Shown: positions 8,305 to 16,848 of the stretch, piece by piece
How the letters are laid out: every line of letters begins with the position of its first letter
Position numbering within the stretch: the first letter of the stretch is position 1
DNA from: CAYYKD01 sp964471825
Lineage (GTDB): Bacteria; Spirochaetota; GWE2-31-10; CAYYKD01
NCBI GenBank assembly: GCA_964471825.1
Contig: CAYYKD010000008.1
Coordinates: 1 to 64,000 of the forward strand
Length of the DNA: 64,000 nt
Direction: 5' to 3'
Notes under the pieces: generated by a model
Database searches by the model: none
Seen by the model: the letters and a program-made list of their open reading frames with translations, nothing else
What the model was told of the DNA's origin: nothing
Made by a program: the position numbers and the translations under genes

Positions 8305-9303
8305 TTAATTTTTTATAAACTCTGATGGATTCTTAACTACTCTTTCAATTGATGCTTGAGTTACGAAATATACATATGAATTGTAATCAGGTTTAAATAC
8401 AAAATCATATGATTGATCATCCGAATTATATACATTGATATTTCTTGTATCTCCGTTATTCAATACTATTTTTATAAATCCTAGATTTTTTAAACCATCA
8501 ACTTTTCCATCGTATTTAAAGTTGTCTGCTTTGAATGAAATAATGGATTTAATCTGATTTTCGAGTGCGAATTCCTTCAACTCTTTTTCGATTGATGGTA
8601 CTATTTCATATATTTTTTTGCCGGGTTGTGCTGGATCATCTTTTGAAGAGATTGAATAGTCCACATTATACTTAGAACTTTTTAATGAATAGCTAATTGT
8701 TTTTACAGAATCTAAATCTATTCCTTTAATTATACTTTGATCTGTCCATTTTAAAACATCATTTGGGGTTTCTACTGCAATTAATGATTTTACTTCTCGG
8801 ACAGAGTTCACATCACTTTTATTAGTAAACCCATTGTTTATAATAATATACGATGTCCCCTTCGTAGGTCCAACATTCCCTATTCTTATTTCAATGGTTT
8901 TTTTATCCATTGTAAATACAACCACTTTTTGACCGACCAGATCATCAAATCCATATCTTTTTTTTGATTCAGGGGTTAGATTGCTTTCGATGACCATCCC
9001 TTTTTTTAGAGATTCAATAATCTTAAGATAGCCTTCAACTTTAGATATATTGGCTGGCACCTTTGAGTCTCTATAATTAACTATCCAACTATCAGCATTC
9101 TTCTCTAACTTAAATGATTTCTCTGCATCTACAATTTCCAATGAAATAATATTCTTACTAGTAACATTTTTTAACAAAGGTCTATTCATCGAATATAGTT
9201 TAATATTCGATGAGGAAAAGATATTTAGTGTTACAAATAATATTACCTGTAGACCGACAAAAATCGCTAGAAAAATTATTAACTTTTTACTTTCTATTTT
9301 CAT
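8305..9303 (-). CDS. DUF4340 domain protein of ABC operon
   Basis: The protein has one N-terminal transmembrane helix (about residues 9-27) and a long exported region built of two repeated lobes, as in DUF4340 proteins. Phrases such as SWIVNYRDSKVPANISKVEGYL and YGFDDLVGQKVVVF are typical of that family. The family is regularly found as the last gene of operons for GldA/GldF/GldG-like ABC systems, exactly as here. Its function is unknown; a periplasmic partner of the ABC complex is the likely role. A 95-bp repeat element has inserted between it and the GldG-like gene, which could weaken co-transcription. Confidence 0.75.
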   Translation of the reverse strand: MKIESKKLIIFLAIFVGLQVILFVTLNIFSSSNIKLYSMNRPLLKNVTSKNIISLEIVDAEKSFKLEKNADSWIVNYRDSKVPANISKVEGYLKIIESLKKGMVIESNLTPESKKRYGFDDLVGQKVVVFTMDKKTIEIRIGNVGPTKGTSYIIINNGFTNKSDVNSVREVKSLIAVETPNDVLKWTDQSIIKGIDLDSVKTISYSLKSSKYNVDYSISSKDDPAQPGKKIYEIVPSIEKELKEFALENQIKSIISFKADNFKYDGKVDGLKNLGFIKIVLNNGDTRNINVYNSDDQSYDFVFKPDYNSYVYFVTQASIERVVKNPSEFIKN

Positions 9304-9334
9304 AAATACTCCTCATAAATAAATTTTTTCACGA

Positions 9335-9429
9335 GGCTGTCCACTAAGTCGGTTTATAAACGATTTTTACTCGTTTTACGCCGGCAATTAACCGGCACAA
9401 ATAAAAATTTCTCGACTTAATGGACAGCC
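9335..9429. mobile_element. 95-bp miniature palindromic element, copy 1
   Basis: The ends GGCTGTCCACTAAGTCG (9335-9351) and CGACTTAATGGACAGCC (9413-9429) are inverted repeats matching at 16 of 17 positions. The interior holds AAACGA/TCGTTT (9358-9363 and 9371-9376) and GCCGG/CCGGC hairpins. A second copy at 38428-38522 has the same length and differs only at one interior base, so movement or gene conversion was recent. It sits between two genes of one operon. Confidence 0.75.
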
Positions 9430-9479
9430 CCGATATAATCATAGGCTCATTAAGATACCTGATGAACGCATAGGTCTAC

Positions 9480-11111
9480 CTAAAATTGTTCTCTGATACG
9501 AGAGAGTTTTTTTCTCTTCAATATATATAGAATAAATCCTAACGCAATAAAAAGTATCGGTAAAATATATGTCGAAAAAACTATTACAATGTTTTTTACA
9601 ATCTCAAGTACAGGCTTTGTTGTTTTATCTAGTTTTCTTTCGAACATCCCCTTACTTCTAATTTTCATCAGATCACTGTCAGTGTGTAGTGCCTCTACTG
9701 CATTAAGGGCAAATGAAAGTTCAGTGTCTGAAACGAGTCTATTTTCATAAAAATAACTATCAACAAATGTTTCATTTCCAACCGCTACAATCTGAGCAGT
9801 ACCTGAATTTAATCTCTTGTATTCGAACTTTTCACCGCTAGAGTTTTCAGGAATCTCTTTTCCTTCAAAATAACTTTTTAATTCTCCTTGAAAATGAACA
9901 GCAAGAGAAAACTGCTCATTGCCTTCTAACCGATGAAATGCATAGTCCTCTGGTGTAATTTTTATATCCTGTGTGTCTGCCCATGATTGTTTTGTTGTTG
10001 TAAAAAGAGTTGTCACTTTATCCTTAATAGAATCGTCAATGTTAATTGATGATGCCCAAAGTAAATTTAACTCAGGCAAATCTGATACAATTTTACTATC
10101 TGAATTAATATTCATAGATTTTACATTAATATAGATGGGGTATCTAGCCATTTCGAGATAACCCTTTTTTGTAGATGGGATTGGATTAAATGATTCATTG
10201 TCTCCAACAATATCTCTATTTATTGTTATACCATATGATTTTAACATCTCAAATAAACCACCAAAAGAAGGCAGAACCATTGGACCACCATATGATTGAT
10301 TTTCGAAGTTTATCTTAACTCCGGAAGCAGCAACCATTAAATTTCCACCCCTCATCAAAAATTGATCAATCTGAAATAGATCGTATTCTGTTAATGCCTC
10401 ACTTCCAATAACCAATAATGTCGAAATATCTTCAGGTATATTCATGCCTGTTCCAATATCAACTTGATTCTTAAACTGTGATTTTATATAATGCTTTATG
10501 TGTCTGTAATCTCTATCCAATGACTTACCATTTAAACCGGCAATTATACCGACTGACTTCGATCCAAACTCAGCATTTATTAGATTTTTTATCTGAATCG
10601 CTATATCGAACTCAAGGCCTTCACTTTGACGAACTATTGGAATTGTTTCAGTTTTATCTTTATATTTAATTATTATTCCGGAAAAACCTAGAACTTGCTT
10701 TATTTCGGACTTATCTGATTGAACCAATGGAAACTGTCTTATCCCCTGCTCTTCTAAACCGGCGATCTCTTCCATATGTTTTTCATAACTTAATGTCCGA
10801 ATTATTACACTGATCTTTCCTCTTGAATACCCCTGCATTTCTTTCAGAATATCTTCAACATACTGTATAACCAAAGACATATTTCTAACCTGTTTTGCCT
10901 TATCGTTATAGTAGTATTCTATAATGACACCTGTGTCGATTTTCTTAATTAAATCCTTTGTTGGTTTCGATATGCTATATTTTTGTCCTCTTGTTAAATC
11001 TAACCTGAGATACAAAAAATTAGATACGAATATTAAAAAGATAATATTTACTATAATTAAGCCAAATATTACCCACGATTGATTTTTTTTATTTTTTACA
11101 TTATCATTCAT
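9480..11111 (-). CDS. GldG-like ABC transporter auxiliary protein
   Basis: The protein spans the membrane near its N-terminus (about residues 13-33) and again near the C-terminus (about 505-530). The large exported region between has the ABC_transp_aux fold: an early YYNDKAKQVRNMS segment, then ITIxx/LLVIGSEALTEYD, and GGNLMVAASGV. GldG-type proteins partner GldF permeases; in Bacteroidetes the set is linked with gliding, but in spirochaetes its substrate is unknown. It follows the permease stop by three bases, so co-translation is likely. It is the expected length for the family. Confidence 0.8.
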   Translation of the reverse strand: MNDNVKNKKNQSWVIFGLIIVNIIFLIFVSNFLYLRLDLTRGQKYSISKPTKDLIKKIDTGVIIEYYYNDKAKQVRNMSLVIQYVEDILKEMQGYSRGKISVIIRTLSYEKHMEEIAGLEEQGIRQFPLVQSDKSEIKQVLGFSGIIIKYKDKTETIPIVRQSEGLEFDIAIQIKNLINAEFGSKSVGIIAGLNGKSLDRDYRHIKHYIKSQFKNQVDIGTGMNIPEDISTLLVIGSEALTEYDLFQIDQFLMRGGNLMVAASGVKINFENQSYGGPMVLPSFGGLFEMLKSYGITINRDIVGDNESFNPIPSTKKGYLEMARYPIYINVKSMNINSDSKIVSDLPELNLLWASSINIDDSIKDKVTTLFTTTKQSWADTQDIKITPEDYAFHRLEGNEQFSLAVHFQGELKSYFEGKEIPENSSGEKFEYKRLNSGTAQIVAVGNETFVDSYFYENRLVSDTELSFALNAVEALHTDSDLMKIRSKGMFERKLDKTTKPVLEIVKNIVIVFSTYILPILFIALGFILYILKRKKLSRIREQF

Positions 11112-11114
11112 AAG

Positions 11115-11858
11115 TTAGCTCCCCTTTTTACTATCAAGCGATCGAAGGTTAAGATAGAAAAAAATTACTGTTACTCCAAGGTAATAGATAACATCTCGTG
11201 AATCAATCACACCCTTACTAAAATTTGCAAAATGTGTAGATAGACTTGTATAGACCAGTAAATTTCTAAGCCACTCTAACCATGCCGGAAAAATAACTAT
11301 CATGGAAAGGTATCCAAAAGTAGTAAGAATTAATAAAAGAGACGCACTTATTAAAAATGCATCGATCAATTCCTTTGTAAGGCTGGATAGAAATAAAGTA
11401 ATAGATATATAACAACCTGCTAATATAATAGAACCAAGATACTGTGTAAAAATTTGCCCCCAATCAAATGAACCCGCAAAACTACTTATCAATGGAATTG
11501 AAAGAGTACTTAGTAATGCGATACTCACTAGAGTCAATGCAGCAAAGAATTTACCAAGCATAACCTGCCATGCTTGAACAGGAAAAGTGAACAACAGCTC
11601 AAGTGTTCCTGCATTTTTTTCTTTTGCCCACCCGCCCATTGTTAGGCCGGGTATAAAAATTATAAAGATAAACGGAAGCATTGCAAAATAGGTTCTCATT
11701 GTCGCATTGTTTTCTCTAAATATCCCGCCAAAAAAATAGAAGAAGAAAATATTTGGGATCAAAAGAAATAATACTAGAAATACATATGCAATCGACGAGT
11801 TAAAATAATCAGATAATTCTTTTTTATAGATAGTCAATATAGGTCTAAGCATTTTCAT
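11115..11858 (-). CDS. ABC-2 type permease (GldF-like)
   Basis: This protein has six hydrophobic segments and the ABC-2 signature GGWAKEKNAGTLELLFTFPV after the second helix, which marks permeases of the GldF/NosY type. It would form the channel for the adjacent ATPase. The reading frame opens further upstream, but ATG 11858 has GAGGG eight bases before it. With that start the gene overlaps the 3' end of the ATPase gene by 14 bases, a coupling often seen in ABC operons. ATG 11864 and 11852 are alternatives. Confidence 0.85.
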   Translation of the reverse strand: MKMLRPILTIYKKELSDYFNSSIAYVFLVLFLLIPNIFFFYFFGGIFRENNATMRTYFAMLPFIFIIFIPGLTMGGWAKEKNAGTLELLFTFPVQAWQVMLGKFFAALTLVSIALLSTLSIPLISSFAGSFDWGQIFTQYLGSIILAGCYISITLFLSSLTKELIDAFLISASLLLILTTFGYLSMIVIFPAWLEWLRNLLVYTSLSTHFANFSKGVIDSRDVIYYLGVTVIFFYLNLRSLDSKKGS

Positions 11859-12804
11859 TTTCATCTCCCTCACCCGCAAGTTTCAAAAAGATCTCTTCAA
11901 GGTTAGCTGATCCGCTTGAAATTGAAGATAATTTATAATTATATTTATTAACAAACTCATTAATCTCATTCGTGAAGTTTGCATCTTTACCAACCATCGC
12001 CTTAAATTTAAACGCATTCTTTGATAATTTTTTTTCAAACTCAATTTTCCATGCAGATTTTATTTCAGTCAATTTCTGCTCTAGATCATTTAAATTATCA
12101 GCTTCTATAGTAAGATCAAAGAACTTCTCATCTGCAAACTTCTCTACTAATTTTTGTAAAGAATCATCTGCAACAACTTGCCCTTTCTTGATAATAATTA
12201 CCCGCTCACATAGTGCTTCAATTTCAGATAGAATATGTGTCGAAAGAATAATAGTTTTCTTTTCGCTTAGGCGTCTTAACATTCTCCTAAAAGTAATAAT
12301 CTGATTAGGATCAAGCCCGGAGGTAGGTTCATCAAGAATCAGGATTTGAGGATCATGCAACATGACAGAAGCTAAGCCAACTCTCTTTCTAAATCCCTTA
12401 GATAGTTGTCCAATTTTTTTTACTATTACAGATTTTAATGAAACCAATTCAACCATCTTTTTAATTGAACTATCTACATTTTCTTTTTCGATCCCTCGAA
12501 TTTCCGCACAGAACTTCAGATAATCATACACTGTCATGTCATCATACTGCGGTGTGTGTTCGGGTAGATAACCAATCAAATTTTTGATGTACAATGATTC
12601 CTCTAGAACATCCTTGCCGTCAATAAATATATCACCGCTAGTTGGGGTTAGATATGTTGTTAACATCCGCATAATTGTTGTTTTACCGGCACCATTTGGA
12701 CCTAGTAAACCAACAATCTCCCCTCTTTGCACTTCAAATGATACATTTTTTACGGCAGTGGAATTTGAGTCAAAAGACTTAACTAAATTAGAAACTTTAA
12801 TCAT
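11845..12804 (-). CDS. ABC transporter ATPase (GldA-like)
   Basis: This is a complete nucleotide-binding subunit: Walker A GPNGAGKT (about residues 35-42), the signature LSKGFRKR, Walker B ILILDEPTSGLDP, and the switch histidine in LSTHIL. The roughly 100-residue extension after the core is typical of GldA and drug/sodium exporter ATPases. It is the first gene of a leftward operon with a permease, a GldG-like protein and a DUF4340 protein. It hydrolyses ATP at the cytoplasmic face of the complex. The transported or extracted substrate cannot be read from the sequence. Confidence 0.88.
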   Translation of the reverse strand: MIKVSNLVKSFDSNSTAVKNVSFEVQRGEIVGLLGPNGAGKTTIMRMLTTYLTPTSGDIFIDGKDVLEESLYIKNLIGYLPEHTPQYDDMTVYDYLKFCAEIRGIEKENVDSSIKKMVELVSLKSVIVKKIGQLSKGFRKRVGLASVMLHDPQILILDEPTSGLDPNQIITFRRMLRRLSEKKTIILSTHILSEIEALCERVIIIKKGQVVADDSLQKLVEKFADEKFFDLTIEADNLNDLEQKLTEIKSAWKIEFEKKLSKNAFKFKAMVGKDANFTNEINEFVNKYNYKLSSISSGSANLEEIFLKLAGEGDENENA

Positions 12805-13106
12805 AAAACCACCTGATTTATAAAAATTTATTTTCGATTAAAAAAAACAGAATATTTGTATATTCACAAGAATATTTGGATGTGTCAATACGCTTTACAT
12901 TTAGTTTAACATAAAACTTTACATTAGTACAGATTAATTAAACCATTCTTGCCGAATTTAAGTATTTACAAATGTTTTATTTTCGTCTATAAAGATTTAC
13001 TGCAATTAATTTATTCTATCAATTGCATAGTAATTTTGGTGTAAACAACACCTTACCAATGTTCATTTTTTAGAATGAAATTTCCATTTATTAAAGTGAG
13101 ACTATT
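12805..13106. other. divergent intergenic region without recognisable sites
   Basis: These 302 bases separate the leftward ABC operon from the rightward biotin genes and must hold promoters for both. I looked for a BirA-type operator (TTGTAAACC with its inverted partner) and found only a lone TGTAAAC near 13041 with no partner. A near-repeat of TTTACATTAG-like words occurs at about 12893-12927. Nothing else stands out. Confidence 0.4.
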
Positions 13107-13772
13107 ATGAATATTCAATATTTAAAACGATCTGATAAAGAAGAACTAATTATATTCTTTTCAGGATGGGGAATTGAAAGCTATTCATTTTTAAATATTC
13201 CATCTAAGTCATCAATATTATTTATCAGCGATTATTCTAAACTGGATAATATAAATACAATAAATAATTATTCAGCTAATTATAAAAAAATTACTGTAAT
13301 TTCATGGAGTTTTGGAGTTCTTATCTATTCTATCATTAAGGAAGAATTGAAATTCAAATCAGAATCCGAAATTGCGATTAATGGCACCCTTAAACCTATT
13401 GACGACAGATATGGAATTCCGGAGAAAATTTTTGATAAAACACTGATTAACCTGAATCAAATATCTATAAACCAATTTTACTCAAATATGTTCAATAACG
13501 AGGCTGATTCTTTGAGATTTTTATCAAATAACACCTCTAGAGATTTAAATTCACTAAATAATGAGTTATCAAAATTAAAAAATTATGCTAATAATCATTC
13601 TAATATTACGAATAATTTTAACAAGGTAATAATATCTAAACAAGATAAAATTATTAGATTTCAAAATCAACTGCGATTCTGGGATCAAAGATGTAAAAAT
13701 ATTTCAATAATTGATAGTGGACATTTTCCGTTTTATTTGTGGAATCAATGGGAGGATATACTTGAAAGTTAA
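13107..13772 (+). CDS. bioG: pimeloyl-ACP methyl ester esterase, BioG type (DUF452)
   Basis: BioG proteins remove the methyl group from pimeloyl-ACP methyl ester, which ends the BioC-dependent route to the pimelate moiety of biotin. The opening ELIIFFSGWG is the DUF452 hallmark. The nucleophile elbow SWSFG puts the catalytic serine at residue 68, and a late DSGHFPFYLW supplies the histidine. The length of 221 residues fits BioG, not the larger BioH. The next gene, bioC, starts inside its 3' end, and bioD follows. The aspartate is probably in KQDKIIRF. The call rests on motifs and context. Confidence 0.85.
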   Translation: MNIQYLKRSDKEELIIFFSGWGIESYSFLNIPSKSSILFISDYSKLDNINTINNYSANYKKITVISWSFGVLIYSIIKEELKFKSESEIAINGTLKPIDDRYGIPEKIFDKTLINLNQISINQFYSNMFNNEADSLRFLSNNTSRDLNSLNNELSKLKNYANNHSNITNNFNKVIISKQDKIIRFQNQLRFWDQRCKNISIIDSGHFPFYLWNQWEDILES

Positions 13773-14520
13773 CAAAGAATTTATGCTGAGACAATTTACA
13801 AGAACGCTTAGCACCTACGAGTCGAATGCATTGGTGCAAAACGATATGGCTGAAAAGTTGATATCTTTAATTACTGAAAAAGCAGGGATTACTCACAATC
13901 GTACACTCGAGGTTGGTTGTGGAACGGGACTTTTGACTAAGAAATTCGTCAACGAATTTGCGATCAATGAACTTTACCTTAATGACCTTATCAGTGACTT
14001 CGATACATATATTAAAAAAAGAGTACACGATGAGTTTGAAGTTATCAACGGAGACATCGAAGAGATAAACAGTTTCCCTAATGATTTTGATCTTATCATA
14101 TCAAATGCAACATTTCAATGGTTTAATGACACTAAGAAAACTATCGAAAAACTTCACAGTCATTTAAAACAAAACGGAATATTAGCATTCACAACATTTG
14201 GGCAATCTCACTTTAAGGAAATAAAAGAAATAACAAATATTACTCTTGACTATTTACCTGAAAGCTTCTACAAAGAACTATCCTCGGATAAGTTCGATTT
14301 ACTACACTACTCATCTGAGATAGTTCACCTCTGGTTTCCCGATCCCATCTCTGTTTTACACCACATAAAATACTCAGGTGTTAATGGAATAGAAACACCA
14401 AAATGGACAAGATCAACACTAAATACATTCTGTAAGAACTATGAAAAGAAATTCACCTCTCCAAAAGGTGTATCACTCTCATATCAGCCGGTGTTTGTTT
14501 TACTTAAAAAGAAGGGGTAA
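13762..14520 (+). CDS. bioC: malonyl-ACP O-methyltransferase
   Basis: BioC methylates the free carboxyl of malonyl-ACP with S-adenosylmethionine, so the fatty-acid machinery can build the pimeloyl chain. Motif I reads LEVGCGTGLLTKKF, and ISNATFQWFND is the post-motif typical of BioC. I place the start at TTG 13762 because GGGAGG at 13750-13755 lies six bases upstream. That makes bioC overlap the bioG stop by 11 bases, a sign of translational coupling. The open frame extends further upstream, but those codons lie inside bioG. It is 252 residues, normal for the family. Confidence 0.85.
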   Translation: MKVNKEFMLRQFTRTLSTYESNALVQNDMAEKLISLITEKAGITHNRTLEVGCGTGLLTKKFVNEFAINELYLNDLISDFDTYIKKRVHDEFEVINGDIEEINSFPNDFDLIISNATFQWFNDTKKTIEKLHSHLKQNGILAFTTFGQSHFKEIKEITNITLDYLPESFYKELSSDKFDLLHYSSEIVHLWFPDPISVLHHIKYSGVNGIETPKWTRSTLNTFCKNYEKKFTSPKGVSLSYQPVFVLLKKKG

Positions 14521-14522
14521 CA

Positions 14523-15185
14523 ATGAAAATATACTTCATTACTGGAATTGATACTAACTGTGGTAAAACACATGCAGCGGGACTATTTGCAAAATATTTA
14601 AAATCGCAAGAACTAAAAGTAACAACACTTAAAGCGATTCAAACCGGTAGTAAAACCTCAATATCTGAAGACATATTAACTCACAGAAAAATTATGGGAG
14701 TAGAGCCTGATCAATTTGATATAGACCTGGTTACCAGCCCTATCTCATTAACATACCCTTGTTCTCCCCACCTTGCTGCCAGCATGGAAAATCAGAAGAT
14801 CTACACAAGTAAAATAACCGATTCAATCACATACTTATCGGACTTTTTTGATGCTCTCATTATTGAAGGTGCCGGCGGTTTATTTACACCGATATCGATG
14901 GATTATACACTATACGACTTCCTAAAAGAAAACATAAATTTTAAAACAATCCTGGTCAGTTCATCCAAACTAGGAGCGATTAACCACACAATCTTGACAA
15001 TTAATCAAATATCTAACACGAAGGAAATATACTTCAATGGTGTAATTTTTAACGAATTTCTTCACGATGACCCAATTATCGCCGACGGCAACCTAGAGTT
15101 TTTATCAAATTACTTTAACAACATTCACTTTACTAAAGTAACTCACGACACCAACATTGAGTACGATTTTTCTAAATTGATTTAG
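14523..15185 (+). CDS. bioD: dethiobiotin synthetase
   Basis: BioD closes the ureido ring of dethiobiotin using ATP and CO2. The P-loop GIDTNCGKTHAAG is at residues 8-20, KAIQTG supplies the substrate lysine, and EGAGGLFTPI is the conserved second loop. The gene starts two bases after the bioC stop, which makes it the third gene of a bioG-bioC-bioD operon. bioF, bioA and bioB are not in the window, so the pathway must be completed elsewhere or the cluster is split. It is 220 residues, the usual length. Confidence 0.88.
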   Translation: MKIYFITGIDTNCGKTHAAGLFAKYLKSQELKVTTLKAIQTGSKTSISEDILTHRKIMGVEPDQFDIDLVTSPISLTYPCSPHLAASMENQKIYTSKITDSITYLSDFFDALIIEGAGGLFTPISMDYTLYDFLKENINFKTILVSSSKLGAINHTILTINQISNTKEIYFNGVIFNEFLHDDPIIADGNLEFLSNYFNNIHFTKVTHDTNIEYDFSKLI

Positions 15186-15224
15186 ATCTACATTTATTTA
15201 TTGCTGCAGCAAGAAGTGCTATAC

Positions 15225-16052
15225 TTACAATATCGCTACTTGCTGCAGATTCACAAATTCATCAAAAAACAGATCATAGTATTGATCATCTCTAATACAA
15301 TTTATCAAAATAAAAACAGATAAATATAACAAAAAATCCCCACTGTCTTTAAGAGATAACAATGATTGCAGATCCCTAAGACACTCTTCCCCACCCATAA
15401 ACACTGACTTCCTGTATTCAAAATAATTCCGTGAACCGCTAATTAATCCATTAACAAAAACACTCAACTTCGATTTAATTAGTAAATTGTTTCCACTATA
15501 GCTCGACTGAATATAGTTTCTCAGTATGGCTAAACTTGAAACAACAATCAAAACATCACTAGACAAGTCATCCGAATATTTGCCGGTAGAAGCCAATGAT
15601 AAAATCGAATTAAAATCACAATCTTCTTCACAAAAGAAATTTTGATCCACAACAACACGGTAGAGATCTTTTAGTACGCAACTAATAAATAAACCAACAA
15701 ATGTTTCACGTGAAACATGACCCTCCAAAAACACACCCGCCTTAACCTGCTCATTGACATGCACTTCCTGTTCGCACTTTTGATTGGCTTTATTTAAGGA
15801 GGAGCCATCATCAGTAATATTGATAAACGACGCGCTTAATCTGTTGTTATAGATCGAGATAATTCGTTTTGTTATTTCATTATAATCTAAATTTTGATCT
15901 GCTTGTTTATTCTCAACGCCTAAATTGTAATGGTTTTGATTGATGTCCGGGTGATACTTTAGCAATAATTCAAGATATTTTTTTCTTAGTTCTTTAGGTG
16001 TAGATATGTTCCGGAGTGATATTATGTCGTCGTTGATTTGGTTTTGCAACAC
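15225..16052 (-). CDS. J-domain-containing protein next to rsmG, carries an internal parS
   Basis: The N-terminal 40 residues resemble the core of a DnaJ J-domain: TPKELRKKYLELLLKYHPDIN with the HPD tripeptide at residues 34-36. The remaining 230 residues are helical and not recognised; no zinc-finger or substrate domain of DnaJ is present. A role as an Hsp70 co-chaperone or as a dead J-like scaffold is possible. A perfect parS palindrome lies inside the coding sequence and is translated as HVSRET. The start is GTG 16052 or TTG 16049, after AAGGAG. Its neighbour is rsmG, 127 bases away on the same strand. Confidence 0.6.
   Translation of the reverse strand: MLQNQINDDIISLRNISTPKELRKKYLELLLKYHPDINQNHYNLGVENKQADQNLDYNEITKRIISIYNNRLSASFINITDDGSSLNKANQKCEQEVHVNEQVKAGVFLEGHVSRETFVGLFISCVLKDLYRVVVDQNFFCEEDCDFNSILSLASTGKYSDDLSSDVLIVVSSLAILRNYIQSSYSGNNLLIKSKLSVFVNGLISGSRNYFEYRKSVFMGGEECLRDLQSLLSLKDSGDFLLYLSVFILINCIRDDQYYDLFFDEFVNLQQVAIL
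15702..15717. promoter_or_regulatory. parS centromere site 1 (inside a coding sequence)
   Basis: The 16-base palindrome TGTTTCACGTGAAACA matches the ParB binding site consensus known from Bacillus subtilis and most bacteria without a mismatch. It lies within the J-domain gene. ParB spreading from here would organise the origin region for segregation. Confidence 0.9.
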
Positions 16053-16141
16053 AAACTCCTTTTGTGTACGGTTGTGGCAAAGAAGTAATTCAAATTAAAT
16101 CGCCGGTTAATTCAAACATAGGTGATTAAGTTGTTATTCAA

Positions 16142-16157
16142 TGTTTCACGTGAAACA
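16142..16157. promoter_or_regulatory. parS centromere site 2 (intergenic)
   Basis: A second perfect TGTTTCACGTGAAACA lies 440 bases from the first, between rsmG and the J-domain gene. The two sites are about 12 kb from dnaA, a normal distance for bacterial parS clusters. No parA or parB gene is in the window. Confidence 0.9.
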
Positions 16158-16178
16158 CAGAATAACACGAACAACGCT

Positions 16179-16847
16179 CTATTTTACTATGTCTACTATT
16201 ACAATGTTTCGCTCTTTTACGGCGTTTTTAGGAGCAACCTTGATGATTTGATGAATAAATTTAAAACGGTTTTTTTTAGCCAAAGTGATTTCTTCATCTA
16301 TTGTTGATAGTTTACCTTTAAATAGAACTAGTTTGGTTGGATAGTTGGTTGTGTTTTTTAGTAATGAAAGTATAACCGGGATCGGTTTAAACGCCCGGCA
16401 AGTAAGAATGATGTTAGATTCACGCATGTCTGGTTTATACATAATTGTTTCAACAAGTTTATTTTCAACTCTAGCATTACTTAGTTTTAGTTCTGTTATT
16501 ATTTCGTTTAAAAAGCTACATTTTTTTGGGCTTTTTTCAACAAGAAGAATCTCCTTGTCAGGAAATATACAGGCTAATAAAATACCGGGGAATCCTCCGC
16601 CGGCTCCGATATCGGTTATTTTATTATACGGTTTAAATAGATAAAAGGCAGATATACAGTCATAAAGATGATCGATTAATAGAGATTCCTTTGTTATTGT
16701 GCGTGAAATCAAATTTAGTTCATTGTTTTTTTTTACTAAAAGCGATATGTAATGAGAGATTAATTCATAACTTTCGCTATACAATCCGTCTAATATCAAG
16801 TTTAGGTCTTTTGTTGTTACGGTGATATTTTCTTGTGTTTCAATCAT
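16179..16847 (-). CDS. rsmG: 16S rRNA (guanine-N7) methyltransferase
   Basis: RsmG (formerly GidB) methylates G527 of 16S rRNA with S-adenosylmethionine; its loss gives low-level streptomycin resistance in other bacteria. Motif I reads DIGAGGGFPGILLA, followed by LVEKSPKKCSFL and later CRAFKPI, all typical. At 222 residues it is the usual size. The gene lies within the origin-proximal region and next to parS, as in many genomes where rsmG neighbours parAB; here parAB is replaced by the J-domain gene. It starts two bases after the histidine kinase stop on the same strand. Confidence 0.9.
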   Translation of the reverse strand: MIETQENITVTTKDLNLILDGLYSESYELISHYISLLVKKNNELNLISRTITKESLLIDHLYDCISAFYLFKPYNKITDIGAGGGFPGILLACIFPDKEILLVEKSPKKCSFLNEIITELKLSNARVENKLVETIMYKPDMRESNIILTCRAFKPIPVILSLLKNTTNYPTKLVLFKGKLSTIDEEITLAKKNRFKFIHQIIKVAPKNAVKERNIVIVDIVK

Positions 16848-16848
16848 A

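Noticed and set aside
13030..13060. BirA operator before bioG
   Set aside because: Only one half-site-like TGTAAAC is present; no inverted partner at the right spacing.
16122..16307. Small rightward gene overlapping the second parS
   Set aside because: Lies antisense to the end of rsmG, has no family match, and is explained by the parS palindrome and rsmG.
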